64,000 nucleotides of DNA from the NCBI GenBank assembly GCA_963741355.1, contig CAVUIG010000003.1, positions 1 to 64,000 of the forward strand. Reading direction: 5' to 3'. This DNA comes from CAIWHR01 sp963741355 (lineage in GTDB: Bacteria > Pseudomonadota > Gammaproteobacteria > Burkholderiales > Casimicrobiaceae). Position 1 is the stretch's first letter, and every line of letters starts with the position of its first letter. The position numbers and the translations under genes were made by a program. Shown piece by piece: positions 8,294-16,685 of this stretch. The notes beneath the pieces were generated by a model, which saw nothing but the letters and a program-made list of their open reading frames with translations, was not told the origin of the DNA and did no database searches.

Positions 8294-9067
8294 TCAGGCC
8301 ATCGCGGAACGAAGATTCCCGAGCAGCTCCTGCGCGCGGCCCACCAGCATCGACATGTCGGAGCCGATGGCGACCCACGAGTAGCCGTAACCGAGGAACT
8401 GCGACACCGATTCGGGCGTGAATCCGACGATGCCGCACGGCTTGCCGAGGCGCGCGCATTCCTTGGCGGCGTGGGCGAGCTTCGCCTGCACCGCGGCGTT
8501 GCCCGTGTCGCCGAGATGGCCCATCGACGCCGCCAGGTCGTTGGGTCCGATGAAGATGGAATCGACGCCGGGGACGGCGGCGATCGATTCGAGCTCGTCC
8601 AGCGCGGCCACGGTCTCGATCTGCACGATGACGCAGAGCTCGGACGCCGCGCGCGCGAAATAGCCCGGGATCGTGCCGAAGCGGCTGCCGCGATGCGTGC
8701 CGGCGACCCCGCGCACGCCTTCGGGCGGATAGCGCGTGTGGGCGACGGCGCGCCGCGCCTCGTCGGCATTCTGCACGAACGGCAGGAGCAGCGTCTGCGC
8801 GCCCGCGTCGAGCACGCGCTTGATCATCACCATGTCGTTCCACGGCGGGCGCACGATCGCCTCGGCCGGCGTTCCCGCGATCGTGCGCAGGAGCTCGATC
8901 ATCTGCGGCACGTCGATCGGCGTGTGCTCGGTGTCGACGACGAGAAAGTCGAATCCCGCGCAGCCGAGCGCCTCGGCGGTCGCGGCGGAGCCGCTGGAGA
9001 GCCACGTGCCGACGGGAGTCCCGCCGGAGGCGATCGCACGCTTGAACCGATTGACCGGGAGATCCAT
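8294..9067 (-). CDS. HpcH/HpaI family class II aldolase
   Basis: The 257-residue protein belongs to the HpcH/HpaI aldolases, metal-dependent enzymes that cleave 2-keto-3-deoxy acids (2-dehydro-3-deoxyglucarate, 4-hydroxy-2-oxoheptanedioate) to pyruvate and an aldehyde. Visible blocks are FDFLVVDTEHTPID near residue 39, RPPWND near 73, LLPFVQNADEA near 95, the metal-binding Glu in VIVQIETVAALDE near 146, and SIFIGPNDLAASMG near 167 with the ligand Asp. The genes downstream encode a lactonase and a glycosidase, so a sugar-acid substrate is more likely than an aromatic one. A hairpin follows the gene. I cannot separate GarL-like from HpaI-like specificity. Confidence 0.85.
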   Translation of the reverse strand: MDLPVNRFKRAIASGGTPVGTWLSSGSAATAEALGCAGFDFLVVDTEHTPIDVPQMIELLRTIAGTPAEAIVRPPWNDMVMIKRVLDAGAQTLLLPFVQNADEARRAVAHTRYPPEGVRGVAGTHRGSRFGTIPGYFARAASELCVIVQIETVAALDELESIAAVPGVDSIFIGPNDLAASMGHLGDTGNAAVQAKLAHAAKECARLGKPCGIVGFTPESVSQFLGYGYSWVAIGSDMSMLVGRAQELLGNLRSAMA

Positions 9068-9219
9068 TGGGTGTTCCTTCGAGGGCGGTGCGAGGGGGTG
9101 GCGCGGCGACGCGATGTCCGCGCCGGCGATTCTACCGCGGGGGACGCGCGCCCGTTGACCGCGGCCGTCGCGTCGGAGTACAAGCCGGATTCTGCATCGC
9201 TGTCCGGAGACTTGATTCG

Positions 9220-10002
9220 ATGTATCCTCGCCGCAGGCCGCGTCGCCGCATTCGGCGTGCCGGCGCCTTCCAAGTGACGACGCCGCGCCGCCGCGCCGGA
9301 CGCATTCTCGCGTCGGAGGATTTCCGCGCCGGGTTCGTCGAGATGCTGCCCGCGTGCCTCGGGATCATCCCGTTCGGCCTCGTGTGCGGCGTCGGCGCCG
9401 CGGCCGTCGGCGCGAATTTCGCCGGCGCGATGGGAATGAGCACCATCATCTTCTCCGGCGCGGCGCAGATCCTCGCGTGCCAGCTGCTGGCTGCGGACGC
9501 GCCGACCGCCGTGGTGATCCTCACCTGCTCGGTGCTGGGCCTTCGCTTCCTGATGTACAGCGCCGCGATGGCGCCGTCGCTGAAATCGCTGCCGCCGCGC
9601 TGGTCGCGCGCGCTCGCGTTCCTGCTGACCGATCAGGCGTTCGCCGCGTCGATCCGGAAATTCGACGCGCACGGCGACGCGCGCCGCGGCGCGCTGCATT
9701 TCGCGGGCGGCGGCATGGCGCTGTGGAGCTTATGGCAGGCGACCAACGCGATCGGCTTCCTCGCGGGCAACGTGATTCCCGCGGCATGGTCGCTCGAATT
9801 CACGGTGCCGCTGGTCTTCATCGCGCTGCTGGCGCCGGCGCTGCGCAGTGCGCCGCACGTCACCGCCGCCGTCGTCGCCGGCATTGCGGTCGTCGCGCTC
9901 GACGCACTTCCGATGCGCCTCAATCTCGTCGTCGCGGGCGTCCTCGGCATCGTCGCCGGCACCGCGGTCGAGCTCACGAGGGAGCGATGGAAGGCGCGCT
10001 GA
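9220..10002 (+). CDS. azlC: AzlC-type branched-chain amino acid exporter, large subunit
   Basis: AzlC and AzlD form a two-subunit exporter of branched-chain amino acids. The 260-residue product has the family opening FRAGFVEMLPACLGIIPFG, the FSGAAQILA block near residue 84, FLLTDQAFAAS near 146 and several membrane segments. I start at the ATG at 9220, which has GGAGA nine bases upstream. A GTG at 9274 is the alternative, since the first 18 residues are arginine-rich and unlike a conserved AzlC start. The 3' end overlaps azlD by 16 bases, so the two are coupled. Confidence 0.85.
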   Translation: MYPRRRPRRRIRRAGAFQVTTPRRRAGRILASEDFRAGFVEMLPACLGIIPFGLVCGVGAAAVGANFAGAMGMSTIIFSGAAQILACQLLAADAPTAVVILTCSVLGLRFLMYSAAMAPSLKSLPPRWSRALAFLLTDQAFAASIRKFDAHGDARRGALHFAGGGMALWSLWQATNAIGFLAGNVIPAAWSLEFTVPLVFIALLAPALRSAPHVTAAVVAGIAVVALDALPMRLNLVVAGVLGIVAGTAVELTRERWKAR

Positions 10003-10319
10003 AGCTCTGGACGGTCATCATCGCGGTGGGCGCCATCAATTACGCGTCCAGGCTGTCGTTCATCGCGTTCTTCGCGCGGCGGTCGATGCCGCCGCTGCTG
10101 GCGCGCGCGCTCCGGTACGTGCCCGCGGCGATGCTGACCGCGCTGATCGTGCCGATGATTCTCCCGCCCGCGTCGGGCGTCACGTTCAATCCGCGGGTCG
10201 CTGCCGCGCTCGTCGCCGCCGCCGTCGCGTGGACCACGCACAGCACGCCCAAGACGATCGTGGCGGGCATGGCGGCGCTATGGTCGCTGCAATGGCTCGT
10301 GGCGCCGATCGGGCCCTGA
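9987..10319 (+). CDS. azlD: AzlD-type branched-chain amino acid exporter, small subunit
   Basis: This 110-residue membrane protein of four helices has the AzlD features: the opening LWTVIIAVGAINYASRLSF, RALRYVPAAMLTALIVP near residue 44, and the closing AGMAALWSLQWL. The start ATG at 9987 follows AGGGAGCG and lies inside the end of azlC. The subunit pairs with AzlC in the inner membrane. Length is normal. Confidence 0.85.
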   Translation: MEGALKLWTVIIAVGAINYASRLSFIAFFARRSMPPLLARALRYVPAAMLTALIVPMILPPASGVTFNPRVAAALVAAAVAWTTHSTPKTIVAGMAALWSLQWLVAPIGP

Positions 10320-10361
10320 TTTCGGCTACCATTGACGTTCCGCGGACGAGGAACACCGAAC

Positions 10362-11204
10362 ATGCGCTTCGAAGGCACCGATACCTACGTCGCCACGCCC
10401 GATCTCATGCTCGCGGTCAACGCGGCGATCGCGCTCGAGCGGCCGCTCCTGATCAAGGGTGAGCCCGGCACCGGCAAGACGATGCTCGCCGAGGAAGTGG
10501 CGCGCGCGCTCTCGCGGCCGCTCCTGCAGTGGCACATCAAGTCGACCACCAAGGCGCAGCAGGGCCTCTACGAGTACGACGCGGTGTCACGGCTGCGCGA
10601 TTCGCAGCTCGGCGACGAGCACGTCGGCGACATCGCGCACTACATCAAGCGCGGCGTGCTGTGGGAGGCGTTCGAGGCCGACGCGCCCGCGGTGGTGCTG
10701 ATCGACGAGATCGACAAGGCGGACATCGAGTTCCCCAACGACCTCCTGCGCGAGCTCGACCGGATGGAATTCTTCGTCTACGAGACGCAACGGACGATCC
10801 AGGCGCGGCATCGGCCGCTCGTCGTGATCACCAGCAACAACGAGAAGGAGCTGCCCGACGCGTTCCTGCGCCGCTGCTTCTTCCACTACATCCGCTTCCC
10901 GGACAAGGAAACGATGACGCGAATCGTCGACGTGCACTTCCCCGGGCTCAAGAAGGCGCTGCTCGCCGAGGCGCTCGAGGTGTTCTTCAGCCTGCGCGAG
11001 GTGCCCGGATTGAAGAAGAAGCCGTCGACCTCCGAGCTCCTCGACTGGCTGAAGCTGCTGCTCGCCGAGGACATCCCGCCGGAGGCGCTCCGCAGCAGCG
11101 ACAAGAAGGTGCTGATCCCGCCGCTGCACGGCGCGCTGCTCAAGAACGAGCAGGACGTGCACCTGTTCGAGCGCGTCGCCTTCATGGCCCGCGCCGGACG
11201 ATAG
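10362..11204 (+). CDS. MoxR-family AAA+ ATPase
   Basis: The 280-residue ATPase has Walker A GEPGTGKT (residues 33-40), Walker B VVLIDEIDKAD near 109, the sensor VVITSNNEKELPDAFLRRC near 155, and an alpha-helical lid. MoxR ATPases act as chaperones for metal-enzyme maturation and usually work with a VWA-domain protein. A VWA protein of the CoxE-like type follows after one intervening acetyltransferase gene. The ATG at 10362 has GAGGA upstream. This subgroup resembles the MoxR partner of CO-dehydrogenase-like clusters, but no such enzyme is in view. Confidence 0.9.
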   Translation: MRFEGTDTYVATPDLMLAVNAAIALERPLLIKGEPGTGKTMLAEEVARALSRPLLQWHIKSTTKAQQGLYEYDAVSRLRDSQLGDEHVGDIAHYIKRGVLWEAFEADAPAVVLIDEIDKADIEFPNDLLRELDRMEFFVYETQRTIQARHRPLVVITSNNEKELPDAFLRRCFFHYIRFPDKETMTRIVDVHFPGLKKALLAEALEVFFSLREVPGLKKKPSTSELLDWLKLLLAEDIPPEALRSSDKKVLIPPLHGALLKNEQDVHLFERVAFMARAGR

Positions 11205-11272
11205 GATCGGCGACGAAATCCGGACGCGGGTGGTGGCCGCCGTCGATCGGTGAAACTCGTCGCTGACCGCAC

Positions 11273-11866
11273 ATGACGACGCGATTCATCGAGGCCGTCA
11301 CGCTTTCCGGCGCGCATGCGACGCTGCTTCCGCTCGAGCGGAGCCACGAGCAGGCGCTGCGGTCTGCCGCGGCCGACGGCGAATTGTGGAAGCTCTGGTA
11401 CACGAGCGTGCCCGCGCCGGACAGGACCGCCGAGTGGATCGGCGCCGCGCTCGAGATGCGCGAGCGGCAGGGCGCGATGCCGTTCGTCGTGCGCGCCAAC
11501 GCGGACGGCGGCATCGTCGGTTCGACGCGCTACTTCAACGTCGACGCGGCGAACCGGCGGCTCGAGATCGGCCACACCTGGTACGCGAAGCGCGCGCAGC
11601 GGAGCGCCGTCAACACCGAATGCAAGCTGCTGCTGCTGACTCACGCCTTCGAGGCGCTGCAGTGCATCGCCGTCGAGTTCCGCACGCACTTCTTCAATTT
11701 CGCGTCGCGCGCCGCGATCGCGCGGCTGGGGGCGAAGCAGGACGGAATCCTGCGCAATCACCAGGTCATGCCGGACGGCACCCGCCGCGACACCGTCGTC
11801 TTCAGCGTGATCGAAAGCGAGTGGCCGAGCGTGAAGCGCAACCTCCGGTTCCTGCTCGATCGCTGA
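11273..11866 (+). CDS. GNAT family N-acetyltransferase
   Basis: The 197-residue protein resembles RimJ/RimL-type GNAT enzymes. It opens with a beta-strand ATLLPLERSHEQAL, has VGSTRYFNVDAANRRLEIGHTWY near residue 83, and the region KRAQRSAVNTECKLLLL, where the acetyl-CoA pyrophosphate loop is expected. It also has the late HFFNFASRAAIARLGAKQDG typical of the subgroup. The acceptor is unknown. It lies between the MoxR ATPase and the VWA gene on the same strand, and may modify a protein of that system or be a passenger. Confidence 0.8.
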   Translation: MTTRFIEAVTLSGAHATLLPLERSHEQALRSAAADGELWKLWYTSVPAPDRTAEWIGAALEMRERQGAMPFVVRANADGGIVGSTRYFNVDAANRRLEIGHTWYAKRAQRSAVNTECKLLLLTHAFEALQCIAVEFRTHFFNFASRAAIARLGAKQDGILRNHQVMPDGTRRDTVVFSVIESEWPSVKRNLRFLLDR

Positions 11867-11948
11867 ACCGCGCGACCCGGAAAGCCGCTGAGTTCCAGCC
11901 GAATCCAGCCAAGGCCTTCGCCCGGATTCATCCACCGCCCATTCAGCG

Positions 11949-13124
11949 ATGCTGATCGACTTCTTCCTCCATCTCAAGTCGGCGCGTCTGCCCGTGTCGA
12001 CGCGCGAGTTCCTGACGCTGCTCGACGCATTGCAGGAACGCGTGGTGTCGCTGTCGCTCGACGACTTCTACCATCTCGCGCGAACGACGCTCATCAAGGA
12101 CGAGGCGCTGTTCGACCGTTACGACCTCGCGTTCGGCACGTATTTCAAGGGCGTGAACGCGATCTTCGACGTCCGCGCCGAGCTGCCCGAGGAATGGCTG
12201 AAGAAGGAATTCGAGCGGCACCTGACCGCGGAGGAGAAGGCTCTGGTCGAGGCGATGGGCGGCTTCGACAAGCTGATGGAAACGCTTCGCAAGCGCCTCG
12301 AGGAGCAGAAGGAGCGGCACGCCGGCGGCGCGAAGTGGATCGGCACCGGCGGCACGAGCCCGTTCGGCGCATACGGCTACAACCCGGAAGGCATCCGCAT
12401 CGGACAGACGGGCGGCGGCAACCGCAGCGCGGTCAAGGTGTGGGACGAGCGCAGCTTCAGGAACCTCGACGGCGACGTCGAGCTCAACACGCGCAACATC
12501 AAGGTCGCGCTGCGCAAGCTTCGCCGGTTCGCGCGCGAAGGCGTGCCCGAGGAGCTCGACATGGACGGCACGATCGAGGGCACCGCGAGGAATGCCGGCT
12601 ACCTCGACCTGCATCTCGTCCCGGAGCGGCGCAACCGGGTCAAGGTGCTGCTGTTCCTCGACGTCGGCGGCTCGATGGATCCGCATGTCCGGCTGTGCGA
12701 GGAGCTCTTCTCGGCGGCGAAGAGCGAGTTCCGTCATCTGGAGACGTTCTACTTCCACAATTGCGTCTACGACCACGTCTGGCGCGACAACGTGCGCCGC
12801 CGCTTCGACCGCGTTCCCACATGGGACCTGGTGCACAAATACGGCCCCGACTGGAAGCTCATCTTCGTCGGCGACGCCGCGATGAGCCCGTACGAGCTCG
12901 TCGAGGCGGGCGGCAGCGTCGAGTACGCGAACGAGGAGCCCGGCGTGCTCTGGCTTACGCGCCTCTCCGGGCATTTCCGCCGCACGATCTGGTGGAACCC
13001 GGAGCCGCCGCGCGCCTGGGAGTACACGCGCTCGACGCAGATCGTGCTGCAGGCGATCGGCGCTCGGATGTTCCCGCTGACGCTCGACGGCATCGGCCGG
13101 GGCATCGACGCGCTGCGGCATTGA
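11949..13124 (+). CDS. VWA domain protein, CoxE-like
   Basis: The 391-residue protein has an N-terminal helical region (MLIDFFLHLKSARLPVSTREF) and a C-terminal von Willebrand A domain. The metal site near residue 235 reads LLFLDVGGSMD, where DVGGS replaces the usual DxSxS. I recall this variant as common in this family. CoxE-like VWA proteins partner MoxR ATPases in metallocentre assembly or in remodelling large complexes. The MoxR gene is two genes upstream. Length and frame look normal. The client enzyme cannot be told from this window. Confidence 0.88.
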   Translation: MLIDFFLHLKSARLPVSTREFLTLLDALQERVVSLSLDDFYHLARTTLIKDEALFDRYDLAFGTYFKGVNAIFDVRAELPEEWLKKEFERHLTAEEKALVEAMGGFDKLMETLRKRLEEQKERHAGGAKWIGTGGTSPFGAYGYNPEGIRIGQTGGGNRSAVKVWDERSFRNLDGDVELNTRNIKVALRKLRRFAREGVPEELDMDGTIEGTARNAGYLDLHLVPERRNRVKVLLFLDVGGSMDPHVRLCEELFSAAKSEFRHLETFYFHNCVYDHVWRDNVRRRFDRVPTWDLVHKYGPDWKLIFVGDAAMSPYELVEAGGSVEYANEEPGVLWLTRLSGHFRRTIWWNPEPPRAWEYTRSTQIVLQAIGARMFPLTLDGIGRGIDALRH

Positions 13125-13129
13125 GTCCG

Positions 13130-14023
13130 ATGCCGGGCGGCCGGGCCGAGTGGCAGGCCGCGGTGGCCGCGACGATCGGCGCGGCGGCGGGGACGTCGCT
13201 GCCCGCGGCCCGCTGGAGCTCCTGCGGCGGAAGCTCGCTCAACGCGACGTGGCGGCTCGAGGGCGACGGCCTTCGCTGTTTCGTGAAGGTCAATGCCGCG
13301 GCGAGAGCGGCGATGTTCGACGCCGAGGCGGCCGGTCTCGCGGAGCTCCGCGCCGCGAACGCCGTGCGCGTCCCGCGGCCGATCGCCTCGGGCGTTGCCG
13401 GCGGTGTGTCGTTCATCGCGCTCGAATGGCTCGAGTTCGCCGGTGGTGGCCGCGATGCGGCGCTGGGGCGGGCGCTGGCGGCGCTGCACCGGCACACCGC
13501 CGCGACGCACGGCTGGCACCGTGACAACACCATCGGCACGACGCCGCAGGACAACGCGCGGACCTCGGACTGGGCGGAGTTCTTCCGCGACCGCCGCATC
13601 GCGCCGCAGCTCTCGCTCGCCGCCCGCAACGGCCACCGGGGCGCGCTGCAGCGCGACGGCGAAAGGCTTCTGGCGGCGATGCCTCGGCTGCTTTCGGGAC
13701 ACGCGCCGGTGCCGTCGCTGCTGCACGGCGATCTCTGGTCCGGCAACGCCGGTCGCCTCGGCGACGGCACGCCGGTCATCTTCGATCCGGCGGTGTATTA
13801 CGGCGATCGCGAGACCGATCTCGCGATGTGCGCCCTGTTCGGCGGGTTCGGCGCCGACTTCTTCGCCGCCTATCGCGAATCCTGGCCGCTGCCGGAGGGC
13901 CACGAAGCGCGTCGCGATCTCTACAACCTCTACCACGTGCTCAATCACGCCAACCTCTTCGGCGGCGGATATGCGGCACAGGCGGCGGGCATGATCGGGC
14001 GGCTGCTGGGCGAGGTACGATGA
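13130..14023 (+). CDS. Fructosamine kinase-like protein
   Basis: The 297-residue protein has the aminoglycoside-phosphotransferase fold and matches the fructosamine kinase / ketosamine-3-kinase family. It contains CFVKVNAAARAAMFDAEAAGL near residue 46, IALEWLEF near 97, the catalytic LLHGDLWSGNAG near 202 and the metal-binding IFDPAVYYGDRETDLAM near 218. Family members phosphorylate Amadori products on glycated proteins or small amines, which makes them unstable and so repairs them. The start lies five bases after the VWA stop, so the two are cotranscribed. The link to MoxR/VWA is positional only. Confidence 0.85.
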   Translation: MPGGRAEWQAAVAATIGAAAGTSLPAARWSSCGGSSLNATWRLEGDGLRCFVKVNAAARAAMFDAEAAGLAELRAANAVRVPRPIASGVAGGVSFIALEWLEFAGGGRDAALGRALAALHRHTAATHGWHRDNTIGTTPQDNARTSDWAEFFRDRRIAPQLSLAARNGHRGALQRDGERLLAAMPRLLSGHAPVPSLLHGDLWSGNAGRLGDGTPVIFDPAVYYGDRETDLAMCALFGGFGADFFAAYRESWPLPEGHEARRDLYNLYHVLNHANLFGGGYAAQAAGMIGRLLGEVR

Positions 14024-14111
14024 CGTACCGCGCAGCCGATTCATTCCCCCGGATGCTTCGGAACGCACGACCGGGCCCGGCCGCGGCGTTGATCGATCGG
14101 AACGGAATCGT

Positions 14112-15164
14112 ATGAATCGAGGCGTTTCGTACGTGCTGGCCGCGGCGGCCCTGTTCGGCGCGAGCACTCCTCTGGCGCGCGCGCTCGTCGGCTCGATCGA
14201 CCCACTGTGGCTGGCGGGGCTTCTCTACGCAGGATCCGGATTCGGCCTGCTGCTCGTGCTGGCCGTGCGCCATTGGGGAGGCGCGGGCGAGCGTCAACGG
14301 GTCGCCTCGATGGCGGGGCGCGACGTCGGGTGGCTCGCCGCCACCGCAATCTCGGGAGGCGTGGTTGCGCCGGTGCTGTTCGTCTTCGGACTGCGCGACA
14401 CGGCGGGCGCGACCGCGAGCCTGCTGCTCAATCTGGAGACGGTGTTCACGGTCGCCGTCGCATGGTTCGTGTTCCGCGAGCACCGCAACGTGCGCGTCGT
14501 CGCGGGCATGGCCTTCATCGTGATCGCCTGCGGCGTGCTGGGCGGCGACGGTGGCGGCATCGGCAGGTTCGACCAGGGGGCACTGCTGATTGCGTTGGCC
14601 TGCATGTTCTGGGCGCTCGACAACAACTTGACGCGCAAGATCGCCGCCAACGACGCCATGCTGGTCGCCGCGGCCAAGGGCATCACCGGCGGCACCGTCA
14701 ATCTTCTTCTGGCGGCAGTGGTGGCCGGGCCGGCGCCGCCGCCAGGGCCGGCGTTCGCCGCCGGCGTCGTCGGACTCCTCGGTTACGGCGTGAGCCTCAT
14801 CCTTTTCGTGGTCGCGCTGCGCGAGCTCGGCGTGGCGCGCGCGAGCGCGTACTACGCGACCGCCCCGTTCATCGGCGTAGCGGTTGCGTTCGCCGTGCTT
14901 GGCGAGCGGCTCGGCCCCGCGTTCTGGGCAGCACTGCCGCTGATGGCGATCGGCGTCTGGCTGCATCTCACCGAGCGCCATGGCCACGCGCACGCGCATG
15001 AGCTCCTGGTGCACGAGCATCCTCACAGGCACGACGAGCACCATCGGCACGAACATGGATTTGCCTGGGACGGGACCGAGCCCCACACCCATCCGCACGA
15101 GCACGAGCCGATGGTTCACACGCATCCGCATTTTCCGGATCTGCATCATCGCCACGGGCATTAG
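14112..15164 (+). CDS. DMT/EamA permease with histidine-rich C-terminal tail
   Basis: The 350-residue protein has two EamA repeats with about ten membrane helices up to residue 285. The first repeat ends near LNLETVFTVAVAWFVFREH and the second near YYATAPFIGVAVAFAVLGERLG. After the last helix comes a soluble tail of about 60 residues with 23 histidines (blocks HGHAHAH, HPHRHDEHHRHEH, HTHPHEHE, HTHPHFPDLHHRHGH). Such a tail is expected to bind Ni, Co or Zn. The next genes are the nickel regulator NikR and a nickel permease, so nickel is the likely substrate or signal. Whether it imports or exports is open. Most EamA proteins move organic metabolites. Confidence 0.8.
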   Translation: MNRGVSYVLAAAALFGASTPLARALVGSIDPLWLAGLLYAGSGFGLLLVLAVRHWGGAGERQRVASMAGRDVGWLAATAISGGVVAPVLFVFGLRDTAGATASLLLNLETVFTVAVAWFVFREHRNVRVVAGMAFIVIACGVLGGDGGGIGRFDQGALLIALACMFWALDNNLTRKIAANDAMLVAAAKGITGGTVNLLLAAVVAGPAPPPGPAFAAGVVGLLGYGVSLILFVVALRELGVARASAYYATAPFIGVAVAFAVLGERLGPAFWAALPLMAIGVWLHLTERHGHAHAHELLVHEHPHRHDEHHRHEHGFAWDGTEPHTHPHEHEPMVHTHPHFPDLHHRHGH

Positions 15165-15199
15165 GCCCGCCTCCATTTCCGCACGCGACAGGGAGCGCC

Positions 15200-15670
15200 A
15201 TGGAACGCATCACGATGTCGATCGACGAGAGGCTCGCGAAGGACTTCGACGCGCTGATCGCGAAGCGCGGCTACACGAGCCGGTCCGAGGCGATGCGCGA
15301 CCTCCTGCGGCGCGAGGTGGAGACCCACCGGTCCGCCTACGAGGTGAAGTCGCATTGCGTCGCCAACCTGTCGTACATCTACAACCACCACGAGCGCGAG
15401 CTGGCCGAGCGGCTGACCGAGACGCAGCACGAGCACCACGACCTCGTGGTGTCGTCGATGCACGTGCATCTCGACCACGATCACTGCCTCGAGAGCGTGA
15501 TCCTGCGCGGACCGACGGCCGCGGTGCGCGGCTTCGCGCACCGGATCGAGGCGGAGCGAGGCGTCCGGCACGGGCACCTGAATCTCGTCACCGTCGAGAC
15601 CGGCGACACGCATGCCGGCCAGGCCGCGCACCACCACCGCGGCCACATGCATCTCATTCCGCGTACGTAA
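15200..15670 (+). CDS. nikR: Nickel-responsive regulator NikR
   Basis: The 156-residue protein has an N-terminal ribbon-helix-helix (MERITMSIDERLAKDFD, RGYTSRSEAMRDLLRRE) and a C-terminal ACT-like nickel domain. The high-affinity nickel ligands can be placed: His in HEHHDLVV, the two His of MHVHLDHDHC and the Cys of that block. Unlike the usual shorter NikR it ends with about 17 extra residues, THAGQAAHHHRGHMHLIPRT, rich in His. A GGGAG ribosome site precedes the ATG. It should repress nickel uptake when nickel is in excess, and a dyad of the right form lies just downstream, before the nickel permease gene. Confidence 0.95.
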   Translation: MERITMSIDERLAKDFDALIAKRGYTSRSEAMRDLLRREVETHRSAYEVKSHCVANLSYIYNHHERELAERLTETQHEHHDLVVSSMHVHLDHDHCLESVILRGPTAAVRGFAHRIEAERGVRHGHLNLVTVETGDTHAGQAAHHHRGHMHLIPRT

Positions 15671-15733
15671 CTCCGATTCCGCCGGACCTTGACCAGGATC
15701 ATGGTCCGGCATGCGCGGGCCGTTGCCGGACGG

Positions 15734-15761
15734 TAGGAAAATATGGCAATGTTTGCCTACT
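15734..15761. promoter_or_regulatory. Putative NikR operator
   Basis: A 28-bp dyad reads GTAGGA, then 16 bases, then GCCTAC. The arms match at five outer positions. Overall size and spacing equal those of the E. coli NikR operator (GTATGA-N16-TCATAC). It lies 25 bases before the start codon of the NiCoT permease and just after nikR. An inner repeat GGCAA-TGT-TTGCC sits within it. Confidence 0.6.
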
Positions 15762-15786
15762 TCGCGCCAGCCTCCGAAATCGCACC

Positions 15787-16608
15787 ATGGATCAGCTTCC
15801 CGGCACCTGGACCGCCCTCTGCGCGCTGGCCTTCGCGCTCGGCGTGCGCCACGGCTTCGACGCCGACCACCTCGCCACCATCGACGGGCTCACGCGCTAC
15901 AACGCGCGCGCCAATCCGCGGCTCGCGCACGTCGCCGGCGCGCTGTTCTCGCTGGGGCACGGCGCCGTCGTGATGCTGGTTGCGCTCGCCGCGGGCTCGT
16001 TCGCCGCGCGCTGGCAAACGCCGGCATGGCTCGCGACGACCGGCATCGCCATCTCGATCGCATTCCTGTTCGGCCTCGCGTTCCTCAACGTGCGCGCCGT
16101 GATGACGACCGCGCCGGGCGCGATCGTCGCGCCGGCCGGCGTCAAGGGCCGCCTGCTCGGACGCTTCCTGACGGTGCGTCGAGGCTGGGCGGTCGCTCTC
16201 GTCGGAGCGCTGTTCGCGCTGTCGTTCGACACGATCTCGCTGGCGGCGATCTTCGCGCTCGCCGCGGGACGCTTCGGCGGCATCGGCGAGGCGCTGTTCG
16301 TTGCCGCGCTGTTCGTGCTCGGCATGCTTGCGGTCGACGGCGCCAATGGCGCGTGGATCAGCCGGCTCGTCCGCCGCGCCGATGGCACGGCCGCGATCGC
16401 CTCGCGCGTGATGGCGCTCGCCGTCGCCGCGGTGAGCCTCGCGGTCGGCCTGCTTGCCCTCGCCCGGCTCGCGGCGCCTTCCGTCGACGCGTGGGCCGAC
16501 GGGCGCGAGCCCTGGTTCGGTGCCGCCGTCGTCGGCAGCGTGCTCGTGGCCTTTGCCGGCGCGATGCTGCTGGCGCGCCGAAGCGCGCCGGCCGCCGTGC
16601 GCGCCTGA
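15787..16608 (+). CDS. NiCoT-type nickel/cobalt permease
   Basis: The 273-residue membrane protein carries the NiCoT signature RHGFDADH (residues 21-28), the HX4DH motif essential for nickel binding in HoxN/NixA. Other helices carry LGHGAVVMLVALAAG near 58 and ALFALSFDTISLAAIFAL near 140, both matching conserved NiCoT helices. It is expected to import Ni2+ (or Co2+) for enzymes such as urease or hydrogenase, none of which is in this window. It follows nikR and a NikR-like operator, so nickel repression is likely. It is shorter than HoxN (about 350 residues), closer to the compact forms. Confidence 0.88.
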   Translation: MDQLPGTWTALCALAFALGVRHGFDADHLATIDGLTRYNARANPRLAHVAGALFSLGHGAVVMLVALAAGSFAARWQTPAWLATTGIAISIAFLFGLAFLNVRAVMTTAPGAIVAPAGVKGRLLGRFLTVRRGWAVALVGALFALSFDTISLAAIFALAAGRFGGIGEALFVAALFVLGMLAVDGANGAWISRLVRRADGTAAIASRVMALAVAAVSLAVGLLALARLAAPSVDAWADGREPWFGAAVVGSVLVAFAGAMLLARRSAPAAVRA

Positions 16609-16685
16609 CACCGGTCGCCCGTTCTTCCGCAACCGGCGTCCGTGGCCGGCCACGACGGGCATGGCACGGGTATGATCCGCGCATC

